This document shows positions 9,563 to 19,022 of a stretch of 64,000 nt of DNA, one piece after another. The notes under the pieces are model-generated. The model searched no databases. It had not been told where the DNA came from and was given only the letters and a program-made list of their open reading frames with translations. The stretch is taken from contig JAENYD010000005.1 of the NCBI GenBank assembly GCA_016842005.1, positions 62,001 through 126,000 of the forward strand. The letters are read 5' to 3'. Made by a program: the position numbers and the translations under genes. The DNA comes from Clostridium thermobutyricum (lineage in GTDB: Bacteria > Bacillota > Clostridia > Ch29). The first letter of the stretch is position 1. The number at the start of each line of letters is the position of its first letter.

Positions 9563-10474
9563 ATGGATGGTATAATAAATATTCTGAAACCCGTCGGCCT
9601 GACATCTTATCAGATGGTACACAAGGTCAAAAGGATAACAGGAAGCAGGAAAGCCGGTCATACAGGCACACTGGACCCGGGAGCAGCGGGGGTATTGCCT
9701 GTATGCATAGGCAACGCAACAAAGATTGCAGGCTTTATTTCGGATTTTGACAAAAGTTACAGGGCCGAAATAACATTCGGTCTGGTTACTGATACCCAGG
9801 ACCTCTACGGCCGGGTATTGAAAAAAGGTGATGGGAGTGTCTCTGCAAGTGAGATAGAGAAACTGCTTGAAGAGTTTAAAGGCACTGTCAGTCAGATACC
9901 GCCTATGTTTTCTGCCGTCAGACATAAAGGGAAAAGGCTTTACCAGCTGGCCAGAGAGGGTAAGGAAATATACAGAGATCCGAGACAGGTATCCATATAC
10001 GGCCTGAAACTGGTGGATTTCATCAGTCCCAATAAAGCCCTTATAGACATAGAATGTTCAAAGGGCACCTACATAAGGACCCTGTGTCATGATATAGGTG
10101 CCCGATCCGGTTGTGGTGCCGTAATGAGCTTTTTAGTAAGAATCAGAAGCGGGCCCTTTGAGCTTAAAGATGCGGTGACCATTGAAGAACTGGAAGAAGC
10201 TGCGGACAGCAAAACCATTGAAAATTATCTGTATCCCATAGACTATTCCATTAAACATTTAGAAAAAATCCGGATAAACGAAAAGGCATTAAAATATGCC
10301 CAGAACGGTAATCCCCTGTATTCCCATAATCTTGCCTATATTCCCCGGAACCTTGAAGCAGGACAGCTTGTAAGAATTTATTGCAGGGACCGCTTTATAG
10401 CTGTGGGAGAAGTTTATAAGAACAACGATGAGATTATTATAGGGATTAAGAAATTGTTCTACCAAAGGCATTAA
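9563..10474 (+). CDS. truB: tRNA pseudouridine-55 synthase TruB
   Basis: Makes pseudouridine 55 in the T-loop of tRNAs. The 303-residue product begins MDGIINILKPVGLTS and has the catalytic-Asp motif in GHTGTLDPGAAGVLPVCIG, plus KSYRAEITFG and the YIRTLCHDIG segment. A C-terminal PUA-like domain follows. The ATG at 9563 is chosen over an in-frame TTG at 9506: it has AGGAG six bases upstream and matches the family N-terminus. It lies directly downstream of nrnA with 22 bases between. Confidence 0.96.
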   Translation: MDGIINILKPVGLTSYQMVHKVKRITGSRKAGHTGTLDPGAAGVLPVCIGNATKIAGFISDFDKSYRAEITFGLVTDTQDLYGRVLKKGDGSVSASEIEKLLEEFKGTVSQIPPMFSAVRHKGKRLYQLAREGKEIYRDPRQVSIYGLKLVDFISPNKALIDIECSKGTYIRTLCHDIGARSGCGAVMSFLVRIRSGPFELKDAVTIEELEEAADSKTIENYLYPIDYSIKHLEKIRINEKALKYAQNGNPLYSHNLAYIPRNLEAGQLVRIYCRDRFIAVGEVYKNNDEIIIGIKKLFYQRH

Positions 10475-10486
10475 AGGAGAATAAAT

Positions 10487-11389
10487 ATGGATGGCAATAG
10501 ATGGGGTGTGGCTCTTGGCAACTTTGACGGAGTCCATCTGGGACACCGGGCATTGTTAAAAAAATTGTTAAACCGAAAGAATGCTTTCGGTACCAGGACC
10601 ATGGCATTTACTTTCAGGCAGCATCCACAGAATGTACTGTTGACAGGAAATAAGATACCGTTAATATACCCTCCGGAAAAAAAGAAAGGGATAATACAGC
10701 GTATCGGTATAGATAAGGTAGAAATGATAGATTTCACAATTGAGTTTTCAAATATGGAGCCAGAGGATTTTTTTGAGAAATATATTTTGAGTAGATACAG
10801 TATCGAATATGTGGTTGTGGGTTTCAACTACCGCTTCGGTAAGGGCGGCAGGGGAGACCCGGCCTTGATAAAGCGCCTGGGTGAAAAAAAAGGTTTTGAT
10901 GTAGAGATAGTGGAACCGGTAATTCTGAACGGAAATATTATAAGCAGCAGTCTTATAAGGAAATTGCTGAGCACCGGTAATATAAATGATGCAAACAGGT
11001 GTCTGGGGGAGAATTTTTCAGTGAAAGGTCGGGTCATGAAGGGAAACGGCCGGGGCAGAACCATGGGTTTTCCAACTGCAAACATAAGTCTGCCTGAAGG
11101 CATACTTTATCCCTGCAGAGGGGTTTATGTGACTATAACCTGTATTGAGGGAAAAAGACATCCAAGTATTACAAACGTCGGTATAAATCCTACTTTCTCA
11201 GGGAATAAATTGCTTATAGAAACGTATATTGAAGGAATTGATGAAACCCTGTACGATAAAGAGATTGAAGTGGAATTCGTGAGCAGAATACGGAATGAAA
11301 GGAAATTTGAGGACCGGGAGGAGCTGATAAGACAGTTAGAGATTGATCTGACATACATGAACAAATATTTTAATTCACATAAAATTTAA
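10487..11389 (+). CDS. ribF: Bifunctional riboflavin kinase / FAD synthetase
   Basis: Makes FMN from riboflavin and then FAD. The 300-residue product has an N-terminal nucleotidyltransferase domain (GNFDGVHLGHRALL; YRFGKGGRGD; SSSLIRKLL) and a C-terminal kinase domain (GNGRGRTMGFPTANI, NVGINPTFSG). FAD supply suits the many flavoenzymes in this window, but the position after truB is the standard housekeeping one. The start ATG has AAGGAGAA upstream. Confidence 0.96.
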   Translation: MDGNRWGVALGNFDGVHLGHRALLKKLLNRKNAFGTRTMAFTFRQHPQNVLLTGNKIPLIYPPEKKKGIIQRIGIDKVEMIDFTIEFSNMEPEDFFEKYILSRYSIEYVVVGFNYRFGKGGRGDPALIKRLGEKKGFDVEIVEPVILNGNIISSSLIRKLLSTGNINDANRCLGENFSVKGRVMKGNGRGRTMGFPTANISLPEGILYPCRGVYVTITCIEGKRHPSITNVGINPTFSGNKLLIETYIEGIDETLYDKEIEVEFVSRIRNERKFEDREELIRQLEIDLTYMNKYFNSHKI

Positions 11390-11417
11390 TATAATGATTG
11401 TCCCTCCCGTGATTAGG

Positions 11418-11447
11418 TTTACAAAAATATAGTTTTTATGATAAAAT
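11418..11447 (+). promoter_or_regulatory. Probable sigma-A promoter of rpsO
   Basis: TTTACA (11418-11423) and TAAAAT (11442-11447) are separated by 18 bases. They lie about 90 bases before rpsO in the first non-coding gap after the ribF operon. The leader that follows (11455-11515) can fold and might be the site of S15 feedback known in other bacteria; that part is inference. Confidence 0.55.
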
Positions 11448-11537
11448 CTAATATGCAGTGAAAACCCTGGACTCGGTTGAAGGAAGCTCCGACCTGCTGC
11501 CTGGTTTAGGGGGCTGATAATATAAGGAGGTGAAGAA

Positions 11538-11804
11538 ATGAACAGCAGCATAGACAAACAAAAAATAATTGACGATTTTAAACTTCACGAAGGAGATACC
11601 GGTTCTCCCGAAGTTCAGATCGCGATACTGACTGCCAGGATAAACCATCTCAACGAGCACCTTAAAATAAACAAAAAAGATCATCACTCAAGAAGAGGAC
11701 TTCTTAAAATGGTCGGTAAAAGACGTGGTCTGTTGAATTATCTCAAGGAGAAGGATATTGAAAGATACAGGATTCTGCTGGAAAAGCTTGGTTTACGAAA
11801 ATAG
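11538..11804 (+). CDS. rpsO: 30S ribosomal protein S15
   Basis: Primary 16S rRNA-binding protein of the small-subunit platform. The 88 residues have the full family pattern: [39 protein letters not shown], and the C-terminal [20 protein letters not shown]. The start ATG follows TAAGGAGGTGA with ideal spacing. pnp follows after a hairpin, the order seen in most bacteria. Confidence 0.99.
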   Translation: MNSSIDKQKIIDDFKLHEGDTGSPEVQIAILTARINHLNEHLKINKKDHHSRRGLLKMVGKRRGLLNYLKEKDIERYRILLEKLGLRK

Positions 11805-11805
11805 A

Positions 11806-11832
11806 AAGGGCGGGTCATCCCGCTCTATTATA
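11806..11832 (+). terminator. Hairpin between rpsO and pnp
   Basis: An AGGGCGGG/CCCGCTCT stem with a four-base loop is followed by ATTATATTTTA. It is either a terminator that leaves some read-through into pnp or a processing site, as known for rpsO-pnp in other bacteria. Confidence 0.6.
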
Positions 11833-11861
11833 TTTTAATATTAAGAGAAGGGAGGCACTGT

Positions 11862-14048
11862 ATGGAAGAGTTATTCAACCATGAAGTATTTAAAATGGAG
11901 CTTGCAGGGAATGAACTGGTGGTTGAAACAGGAAAAATGGCACAGCAGGCCAATGGTTCTGCGCTGGTGAAATACGGGGATACGGCGGTTCTGGTAACTG
12001 CAACCGCATCTGCTGAACCCAGGGAAGGTATTGATTTTTTTCCTTTAAGCGTTGATTATGAAGAAAGATTGTATTCTGTGGGGAAAATACCTGGAGGTTT
12101 CATAAAGAGGGAAGGCCGGCCTACAGAAAAGGCTATCCTTACATCCAGGCTTATAGACAGGCCAATCAGGCCTCTCTTTCCCAAAGGGTTTAGAAACGAT
12201 GTTCAGGTGATAGCAACTGTACTTTCGGTGGACCAGAATACCCCGCCCGATATCACTGCAATGATTGGGTCTTCGGTAGCCCTGTCAATATCCGATATTC
12301 CATTTATGGGACCAACCGGTTCTGTTGTGGTGGCACTGGTTGACGGGGAATTCGTGCTGAATCCGAATATCGAACAGCAGGACAAAAGTGATATGAGGCT
12401 TATTGTATCCGGCACACGGGATGCCATAATGATGGTGGAAGCAGGGGCCAATGAGGTTCCCGAAGATGTGATGCTGGAAGCGATAATGTTTGGGCACAGG
12501 CATATAAAGGATATAATCGGGTTTATCGACCAGATAGTTGCAAAAGTAGGAAAAGAAAAAATGGAAGTCCCGCTGTTTGCCGTGGATGAGGAACTGGAAA
12601 AACAGGTCAGGGAATATACGACCGAAAAACTGATAAATGCCATAAAAACTGTTGACAAGCAGGAAAGAAACGAGAATATGGAATTGGCGAAAAAAGAAGC
12701 TCTGGAGCATTTTGCCGAAATATTTCCCGAACGGGAAAAGGAGATTAACGAAGTACTCTACAATATAACAAAAGAAGAAGTAAGAAAAATGATACTGGAA
12801 GAAGGTATCCGTCCGGACGACAGGAAGGCTGATGAAATAAGGCCCATAAGCTGTGAAGTGGGACTTTGGAAGAGAACCCACGGTTCCGCCTTGTTCACAA
12901 GGGGACAGACCCAGACATTAACCATTACCACCCTTGGCGCAATGGGCGATGTGCAGATATTGGACGGCCTTGGCCTGGAAGAATTCAAAAGATACATGCA
13001 TCATTATAATTTCCCGCCTTACAGCGTTGGAGAAACCAGGTTCTTAAGAGGTCCGGGCAGGAGAGAAATAGGACACGGAGCCCTGGCTGAAAGGGCCCTT
13101 GAACCTGTAATACCCGACGAAGAGGAGTTCCCTTACACAATTCGCCTTGTATCTGAGGTCCTGAGTTCCAACGGTTCGACATCCCAGGCCAGCGTATGCG
13201 GCAGCACCCTTTCCCTGATGGATGCGGGTGTGCCTATTAAGGCCCCGGTATCCGGTATTGCCATGGGACTGATAAAAGAAGGGGACAGGGTGGCAATACT
13301 GTCGGACATCCAGGGTATGGAGGACTTCCTCGGTGATATGGATTTTAAGGTTGCCGGTACCGAGAAAGGTATTACTGCAATACAGATGGATATCAAGATT
13401 GCAGGAATTGACAGGGATATCCTGAAGAAGGCCCTTGAACAGGCCAGGCAGGGGAGGCTGTATATCCTCAGCAAAATGATGGAAGCAATTTCCAAACCCC
13501 GGGATGAGATTTCGCCATATGCGCCCAAGATAATAAGAATGATGGTGGACCCCGAAAAAATACGGGAGATTATCGGACCTGGCGGCAGGACTATCAACAA
13601 GATAATCGAACAGACGGGAGTAAAAATTGACATAGAAGACGACGGCAGGGTATTTATAGCAGCAGTGGATATCCAGTCGGGAGAAAAAGCCGTCAAGATT
13701 ATTGAAGCCATCACCAAGGATATTGAAGTGGGACAGGTATACCAGGGCAAAGTCTTGAGGATAACCGGTTTCGGAGCCTTTGTGGAAATTGCCCCCGGAA
13801 AAGAAGGTATGATACACATTTCCAAACTGGCCCACGAGAGGGTTGAAAAAGTAGAAGATGTTGTCCAGGTGGGGGATGAGGTCACAGTCAAAGTGATAGA
13901 GATTGATAACATGGGAAGGATAAACCTTTCCCGGAAAGATACCCTGCCTCCTCCTGTCAACGGGGAGAGCAAAGAAAAGGGAAACAGGGATAAAAACCGG
14001 GATGATAGGTACAGGAGAAGAAACAGAGACAACAGAAACAGAAGATAA
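11862..14048 (+). CDS. pnp: Polynucleotide phosphorylase
   Basis: Phosphorolytic 3'-5' exoribonuclease of the degradosome. The 728-residue product has two RNase PH domains ([40 protein letters not shown] with the active-site Asp region), an alpha-helical linker, a KH domain ([20 protein letters not shown]) and an S1 domain ([20 protein letters not shown]). The tail after about 700 is rich in Arg, Asn and Asp. Start ATG after GGGAGG. It lies with rpsO upstream and ylxY downstream, as in Bacillus. Confidence 0.98.
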   Translation: MEELFNHEVFKMELAGNELVVETGKMAQQANGSALVKYGDTAVLVTATASAEPREGIDFFPLSVDYEERLYSVGKIPGGFIKREGRPTEKAILTSRLIDRPIRPLFPKGFRNDVQVIATVLSVDQNTPPDITAMIGSSVALSISDIPFMGPTGSVVVALVDGEFVLNPNIEQQDKSDMRLIVSGTRDAIMMVEAGANEVPEDVMLEAIMFGHRHIKDIIGFIDQIVAKVGKEKMEVPLFAVDEELEKQVREYTTEKLINAIKTVDKQERNENMELAKKEALEHFAEIFPEREKEINEVLYNITKEEVRKMILEEGIRPDDRKADEIRPISCEVGLWKRTHGSALFTRGQTQTLTITTLGAMGDVQILDGLGLEEFKRYMHHYNFPPYSVGETRFLRGPGRREIGHGALAERALEPVIPDEEEFPYTIRLVSEVLSSNGSTSQASVCGSTLSLMDAGVPIKAPVSGIAMGLIKEGDRVAILSDIQGMEDFLGDMDFKVAGTEKGITAIQMDIKIAGIDRDILKKALEQARQGRLYILSKMMEAISKPRDEISPYAPKIIRMMVDPEKIREIIGPGGRTINKIIEQTGVKIDIEDDGRVFIAAVDIQSGEKAVKIIEAITKDIEVGQVYQGKVLRITGFGAFVEIAPGKEGMIHISKLAHERVEKVEDVVQVGDEVTVKVIEIDNMGRINLSRKDTLPPPVNGESKEKGNRDKNRDDRYRRRNRDNRNRR

Positions 14049-14080
14049 AAACATAAACCTTGCGTTTATGTTTTTTATCT
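14047..14080 (+). terminator. Rho-independent terminator of pnp
   Basis: An AAACATAAAC/GTTTATGTTT stem with a CTTGC loop runs straight into a T-run (TTTTTTATCTTTTTT). It starts within the pnp stop codon. Confidence 0.85.
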
Positions 14081-14134
14081 TTTTTGCCTTCCTTCAGAAT
14101 AGAATCTAGAGAAAATAATTTTGGAGGGTGACCC

Positions 14135-14866
14135 ATGAGAGTGTTGTTTGTAAAGAAAGATAAAATCCGTATTATGGTTTTGATTGTTTTATTAAGCGTA
14201 ATTCTGGTATCTTTGATGATATTTCATCATATTTTCATCCGGTATCCACAAACGGTTACGGTACTGCAGCCCATATACAACGGACCGCAGGATCGTAAGG
14301 TTGTTACCATTACCTGTAACGTAGACTGGGGAAATGAATATATTCCCCCCATGCTGGAGATATTTCACGAGAATAATATAAAGGCCACATTTTTTGTAAC
14401 AGGCCGGTGGGCCGATCAGTTTCCCGAACTTCTGGCAAAAATCCATTCGGAGGGTCATATTATAGGGAACCACGGATACCAGCATAAGGATTTTTCAAAG
14501 ATGGATTACGGACAGAATCACCAGCAAATCCATGCTGCACAGAATTCCATCAAAAGGGTTACAGGAATGAACCCCGTATATTTTGCACCCCCGTCGGGGG
14601 CTTTTAACAGGCATACCTTGGATGCTGCCAGAGACCTGGGATGCAAGGTAATAATGTGGAGTATTGATTCCATTGACTGGAAAAGAGACGGCACCGACAG
14701 GATAATAAGCAGGGTGAACAAAAGGCTCTGTAACGGGGGCATAATCCTGATCCATCCTACCGACCAGACGGTTGAAGCCCTTCCTGCAATAGTTAAGAAC
14801 ATAAATGAGGCAGGATATGAAATAATATCCCTGGAACAACTTGTTAAAATGATTGAAATCAACTGA
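14135..14866 (+). CDS. ylxY: YlxY-like polysaccharide deacetylase family protein
   Basis: NodB-fold carbohydrate esterase anchored by one N-terminal membrane segment (about 10-31), acting outside the membrane. The position between pnp and an M16 peptidase is that of B. subtilis ylxY. The NodB motifs are visible: the motif-1 position (TCNVDWGNEY), the metal-binding HxxxH in GNHGYQHKDF, FAPPSGAFN, SIDSIDW and ILIHPTD. In motif 1 the usual catalytic Asp-Asp pair is replaced by Asn-Val-Asp-Trp, so catalysis is uncertain. The 243 residues match the family length. ATG after GGAGGGTGA. Confidence 0.85.
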   Translation: MRVLFVKKDKIRIMVLIVLLSVILVSLMIFHHIFIRYPQTVTVLQPIYNGPQDRKVVTITCNVDWGNEYIPPMLEIFHENNIKATFFVTGRWADQFPELLAKIHSEGHIIGNHGYQHKDFSKMDYGQNHQQIHAAQNSIKRVTGMNPVYFAPPSGAFNRHTLDAARDLGCKVIMWSIDSIDWKRDGTDRIISRVNKRLCNGGIILIHPTDQTVEALPAIVKNINEAGYEIISLEQLVKMIEIN

Positions 14867-14917
14867 TTGTATATATATAATATAGTAGTTACTTTGCAGT
14901 AATATAGGGGGATTGAT

Positions 14918-16186
14918 ATGTATTATAAGGAAGTATTACCAAACGGACTAAGAATTGTATATGAAAAAATGCCATATGTTCAGTCGGTCAGTATCGGTTT
15001 GTGGGTGGGAGCCGGAAGCAGATTTGAGGATGCCCGGAACAATGGGATTTCGCATTTCATTGAACATATGCTGTTTAAAGGAACGTCGCGGCGCAGTGCA
15101 AGGGATATAGCCGAGGAAATAGACAACGTGGGAGGACAGCTTAATGCCTTTACCGGTAAAGAGTGTACCTGCTATTACGCCAAAGTGTTAAACACTCATC
15201 TGGACCTTGCCCTGGATATTCTGTCGGATATGATATTTGCGTCTTCTTTTTCTCCTGAAGCCATTGAAAAAGAAAAAAAGGTAGTTCTGGAAGAAATAAA
15301 TATGTATGAAGATACTCCGGAAGAGCTGGTTCATGACCTTTACGCCAGTACAATTTTCAAAGGTCATCCCCTGGGATACCCGATACTTGGCCGTACAGAC
15401 ACGGTGAAAGGCTTTAAAAGGGACGATTTGCTCAAGTATATGAAGCAGAATTACCGGCCGGACAACACAGTGATTTCGGTTGCGGGAAACATAGAATACA
15501 GCGAGCTTAAAAGGCTTGTCAGCAAGTATTTCGGAAACTGGGAGGGTTCTGTGCCGGCTGCTGTGAACCATATAAGCCCGCTTATGAACTTTGACATTTC
15601 CGTAAGAAAAAAGGAAACCGAACAGGTACATTTCTGTCTCGGATTCAGAGGGTTCGACCAGAAGGATGAAAGGCTGTATTCTCTGATGGCATTGAACAGT
15701 CTCATTGGCGGGGGAATGAGTTCCAGGCTGTTTCAAAAAATCCGGGAAGATATGGGCCTGGTATATTCTGTCTATTCATACCCGTCAACCTACAGTGACG
15801 TTGGACTAATGACTATTTATGCGGGAACAAATCCACAGCAACTGGACATGGTTATTAATGAAATAATGGAGGAACTTCTTTTAATCAAAAAAGAAGGTAT
15901 TAATGATAAAGAATTGAATAGAATAAAAGAACAAATGAAGGGAAACTTTGTTATGAGTGCTGAAAGCACCGGCAGCAGAATGGCTTCCCTGGGAAAATCG
16001 GAATTGCTCCTGGGGAGAACATACTCCAAGGAAGAGATTTTGAGGAAAATTGACGACATCAGCATACCAAAAGTGGTAGAAACGGTTGAGGCTGTAATAC
16101 AGCTGGACAGCATGGCCGCTGCCCTCCTTGGAAATGTTTCGCCGGATTCTATGAGTTCACTGGAGATGATACAATGCTGCAAATAA
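14918..16186 (+). CDS. mlpA: M16-family zinc peptidase (MlpA/YmxG)
   Basis: Pitrilysin/processing-peptidase-like metalloprotease. The 422 residues contain the inverted zinc motif HFIEHMLFKGT (HxxEH), the downstream Glu region (VVLEEINMYEDTPEELVHDL) and a C-terminal inactive half with RxxxY-like SVYSYPSTYSDVGLM. The gene order ylxY-mlpA-dut-ymxH matches many Clostridia. The natural substrate is unknown. The 3' end overlaps dut by 13 bases, implying coupled translation. Confidence 0.93.
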   Translation: MYYKEVLPNGLRIVYEKMPYVQSVSIGLWVGAGSRFEDARNNGISHFIEHMLFKGTSRRSARDIAEEIDNVGGQLNAFTGKECTCYYAKVLNTHLDLALDILSDMIFASSFSPEAIEKEKKVVLEEINMYEDTPEELVHDLYASTIFKGHPLGYPILGRTDTVKGFKRDDLLKYMKQNYRPDNTVISVAGNIEYSELKRLVSKYFGNWEGSVPAAVNHISPLMNFDISVRKKETEQVHFCLGFRGFDQKDERLYSLMALNSLIGGGMSSRLFQKIREDMGLVYSVYSYPSTYSDVGLMTIYAGTNPQQLDMVINEIMEELLLIKKEGINDKELNRIKEQMKGNFVMSAESTGSRMASLGKSELLLGRTYSKEEILRKIDDISIPKVVETVEAVIQLDSMAAALLGNVSPDSMSSLEMIQCCK

Positions 16187-16617
16187 AATACTATTATAAT
16201 GAGAAAGGCTATGGATTACCAGCCCCCCGGTATATGAGTGACGGAGCAGCCGGAATTGACCTGCCGGCTGCTGTGGACGGAGAAATCCGTATTAATCCCG
16301 GCGAGTTCCGCTTGATACCTACAGGGCTCCACATGGAGATTCCTGAAGGTTATGAGGGACAGGTAAGGCCCAGAAGCGGACTTGCTGCCAAACATGGCAT
16401 CACCGTTCTCAATTCTCCGGGCACCATTGACAGCGATTACAGGGGAGAGATTAAAGTTGTGGTTGTAAATTTTGGCGATAAACCCTTCTCAATAGCCAGA
16501 GGAGACAGGATTGCCCAATTGGTTGTAAATGCCGTAGTAAAGGCGGAATTTGTCCAGGTTGCTGACCTGGAGCAAACCGGAAGAGGCCAAAACGGTTTTG
16601 GACATACGGGAATATAA
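16174..16617 (+). CDS. dut: Deoxyuridine 5'-triphosphate nucleotidohydrolase
   Basis: Hydrolyses dUTP to dUMP, keeping uracil out of DNA and feeding dTMP synthesis. The 147 residues carry the trimeric dUTPase motifs: GAAGIDLPAA (1), RPRSGLAAKHGI (2), GTIDSDYRGEIKVVVVN (3), RGDRIAQLVV (4) and the C-terminal Gly-rich arm GRGQNGFGHTG (5). The start codon lies within the end of mlpA. Family length is normal. Confidence 0.95.
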   Translation: MLQIKYYYNEKGYGLPAPRYMSDGAAGIDLPAAVDGEIRINPGEFRLIPTGLHMEIPEGYEGQVRPRSGLAAKHGITVLNSPGTIDSDYRGEIKVVVVNFGDKPFSIARGDRIAQLVVNAVVKAEFVQVADLEQTGRGQNGFGHTGI

Positions 16618-16706
16618 ACCGGTGTTCAGGCATACTATTTTATAGGCAGTCAAACTTAAGTACCGTCATACAAAAAACCACAAACAACAAAGTAAGGAGT
16701 GTGCCT

Positions 16707-16967
16707 ATGAGGTTAAGCCAGATGGGCGGAAAGGAGATCGTGAACCTGAACACCGGAGAAAGGCTTGGAATAATCGCAGAAACCGACCTTGTCATTGACG
16801 AGAAGACCGGAAAAATCATTTCCATGCTTATTCCGGACGACAGGGTTCAGTTTTCTTTTTTTGGAGATAAGGATTATGTTGAGGTAGAATGGAAAAATGT
16901 CCGCAAGATTGGAAATGACATGATAATAATAGAACAGGAAGAATCAAAAAGAAAGAAGTTTTTTTGA
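16707..16967 (+). CDS. ymxH: YlmC/YmxH family PRC-barrel sporulation protein
   Basis: Small PRC-barrel protein of 86 residues (MRLSQMGGKEIVNLNTGERL...) whose family occurs in endospore formers. B. subtilis ymxH sits at the same place, next to mlpA. The ATG at 16707 is preferred over a GTG six bases upstream because AAGGAG is seven bases before it. The C-terminus is lysine-rich. No biochemical function is known. Confidence 0.88.
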   Translation: MRLSQMGGKEIVNLNTGERLGIIAETDLVIDEKTGKIISMLIPDDRVQFSFFGDKDYVEVEWKNVRKIGNDMIIIEQEESKRKKFF

Positions 16968-16993
16968 GGCCCTTTGAAAGGGGCTTTTTTGTT
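16967..16993 (+). terminator. Rho-independent terminator after ymxH
   Basis: An AGGCCCTTT/AAAGGGGCT-type stem with a very small loop is followed by TTTTTTG. Confidence 0.85.
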
Positions 16994-17055
16994 ATTTCAC
17001 CTTAATATTGAAAAGTAATATAATAGTAATATATGCGATTTAAGGAGGAAGGACA

Positions 17056-18276
17056 ATGAAGCTGGTTGTACAAAAATTTGGCGGAACTTCTGTAGCTACG
17101 GCGGAGAACAGGGAGAAAGCCGTAGAAAAGGTTATATCAGCAATGGAAGAAGGGTATTGTCCGGTAATAGTAGTGTCTGCTATGGGCAGAAAAGGGAGCC
17201 CTTATGCCACAGATACGCTGATTGAATTTACAAAGAAGGTGAACAAAGATATCCATCCCAGAGAGATGGATTTAGTCATGTCCTGCGGAGAGACCATTTC
17301 TGCGGTTATCATGGCCAGCACCCTGCGGGCAAAAGGTATTGATGCAGTTGCCCTGACAGGAGAGCAGGCTGGTATAATAACCGATAACAATTACGGCAAT
17401 GCAGAGGTTATAAGGGTACAGGCAAAAAATATATACCAGGCCATTGATAAGGGAAAGGTACCTGTTATCGCCGGATTCCAGGGAGTTACGGAGTACGGGG
17501 ACATAACAACGCTGGGGCGGGGGGGAAGCGATGTGAGCGCTGCCATTATAGGGGAAGCCCTGGATGCCCATCTGGTCGAGATATACACTGATGTGGACGG
17601 GGTTATGACCGCTGACCCGAGAATAGTACCGGATGCCAAGGTAATAAACAGTGTAGATTATACAGAAGTATTCCAGCTGGCGGATTACGGGGCCAAAGTT
17701 ATTCATCCGAGAGCTGTGGAAATTGCCATGCAGTCCAATCTTCCCATGGTAATAAAAAATACCTTTACGGATTCCCCGGGTACTTTGGTTACACAATTCA
17801 AGAGAGACGGGAACGTCTTATCAATCAGTGACCAGGGACTTGTAACCGGAATAGCTCATATGCACGGTAGAACCCAGGTCATAATAGACTATGACGATGA
17901 TATGGAAAAGGCCTGCAGTGATGATATACTGGATAAACTGGCTGCTTTAAACATAAGTATAGACCTCATAAACATATTTACCAACAAAAAAGTGTTTACG
18001 GTTGATGAAAAGGATGAAGAAAAAACCCTGCGTTTGTTGAAAAATGAAAGGTTTCATTTCAATACCATAAAAGACTGCAGCAAAGTAACCATAATCGGCA
18101 GCAGAATAAGAGGGGTTCCCGGTGTTATGGCAAGGATACTCAAGGTTCTGTCAAAAAACAATATTATCGTTTATCAGACCGCTGATTCCCATACAACAAT
18201 ATCTGTCCTGGTGAAAAAACAGGATGCTGAAAAGGCCGTCTTGCTTCTGCACAATGAATTCAAACTGGGCTTGTAA
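17056..18276 (+). CDS. dapG: Aspartate kinase (DapG-like)
   Basis: Phosphorylates L-aspartate, the first step to lysine, diaminopimelate, threonine and methionine. The 406 residues start with the kinase signature KFGGTSVATAENR, carry GRGGSDVSAAIIG and the TDVDGVMTADPRIVPDA stretch, and end in two ACT domains (about 265-330 and 340-400). Its place after mlpA-ymxH is that of B. subtilis dapG. The dipicolinate synthase genes (spoVFAB) and asd that accompany it there are missing. The ATG follows AAGGAGGA. Confidence 0.94.
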   Translation: MKLVVQKFGGTSVATAENREKAVEKVISAMEEGYCPVIVVSAMGRKGSPYATDTLIEFTKKVNKDIHPREMDLVMSCGETISAVIMASTLRAKGIDAVALTGEQAGIITDNNYGNAEVIRVQAKNIYQAIDKGKVPVIAGFQGVTEYGDITTLGRGGSDVSAAIIGEALDAHLVEIYTDVDGVMTADPRIVPDAKVINSVDYTEVFQLADYGAKVIHPRAVEIAMQSNLPMVIKNTFTDSPGTLVTQFKRDGNVLSISDQGLVTGIAHMHGRTQVIIDYDDDMEKACSDDILDKLAALNISIDLINIFTNKKVFTVDEKDEEKTLRLLKNERFHFNTIKDCSKVTIIGSRIRGVPGVMARILKVLSKNNIIVYQTADSHTTISVLVKKQDAEKAVLLLHNEFKLGL

Positions 18277-18344
18277 TATTTCCATCCCCATGGACAATAC
18301 TATTAATATGTACTTAATAGTTTTCCCTGAGGAGGAAAACATCC

Positions 18345-18905
18345 ATGGATGAATTGAACAATGAAATACAAAACTGCCGGCTCTGCCATGATGCAACCAA
18401 CAGCAACATAATTCCCATGCCCGGTGAAGGGACGTCCCAAGCAAAAATACTTATTGTATGCGAACAGCCTCCGGAAGACGGTCGATACTCCCGTAGTATG
18501 TTCACCGGGCCATCGGGAAGAACGTTAAAGGAAGTCATAAACCTTTCGCCTGTTGACAGTGACGATATTTTTGTCACTTCTCTGCTGAAGTGCAACATGC
18601 CTCTGGACAGAGAAAAGATGCGTTCAAGCATTTCAAATTGTATACCCTATTTGAAAAGGCAGATTGAATTTATGGACCCTCTGATAATATGCACTCTGGG
18701 CAGGAAGGTTTTCCAAACGTTGACAGGAGGGAGATACCAGTTCCATAAGTACCGAGGTACACCGGTAAAATGGGAGGGGAGATTGTACTATCCTGTTATA
18801 AACCCTCCGGAGATTTTTTATGATTATAATCTGCGGTATGCATTGGAAGAAGATTTTATAAAACTGGGCAAACTGTATAAAGATATATCCAGGAACATAC
18901 TTTAA
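18345..18905 (+). CDS. Family-4-like uracil-DNA glycosylase (iron-sulfur type)
   Basis: Probable base-excision glycosylase of the UDG superfamily. The 186 residues show the four Cys expected to hold a [4Fe-4S] cluster: CRLC at the N-terminus, then LLKC and SNC before PYLKRQI. They also carry a degenerate motif A (CEQPPEDGRYSRSMFTGPSG) and the TLGRKVFQ segment. At the C-terminal motif, where active members have His-Pro, the sequence reads Asn-Pro (VINPPEIF). It may therefore be a divergent or weakly active enzyme. ATG follows GAGGAGG. Confidence 0.8.
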   Translation: MDELNNEIQNCRLCHDATNSNIIPMPGEGTSQAKILIVCEQPPEDGRYSRSMFTGPSGRTLKEVINLSPVDSDDIFVTSLLKCNMPLDREKMRSSISNCIPYLKRQIEFMDPLIICTLGRKVFQTLTGGRYQFHKYRGTPVKWEGRLYYPVINPPEIFYDYNLRYALEEDFIKLGKLYKDISRNIL

Positions 18906-19022
18906 TATTTTATATGTTAAAGACAATACTATATATTACAATCATCAGAAGCAAAAGAAGCTTACAACATTGGGAAAACTTCGGATTAAACCGGTTATTA
19001 AAGAATACGGGAGGACAACAAA

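Noticed and set aside
13044-14054. Long open frames on the minus strand opposite pnp (also 13133-14032)
   Set aside because: They are fully antisense to an unquestionable gene, with low-complexity translation and no ribosome site; a side effect of codon bias.
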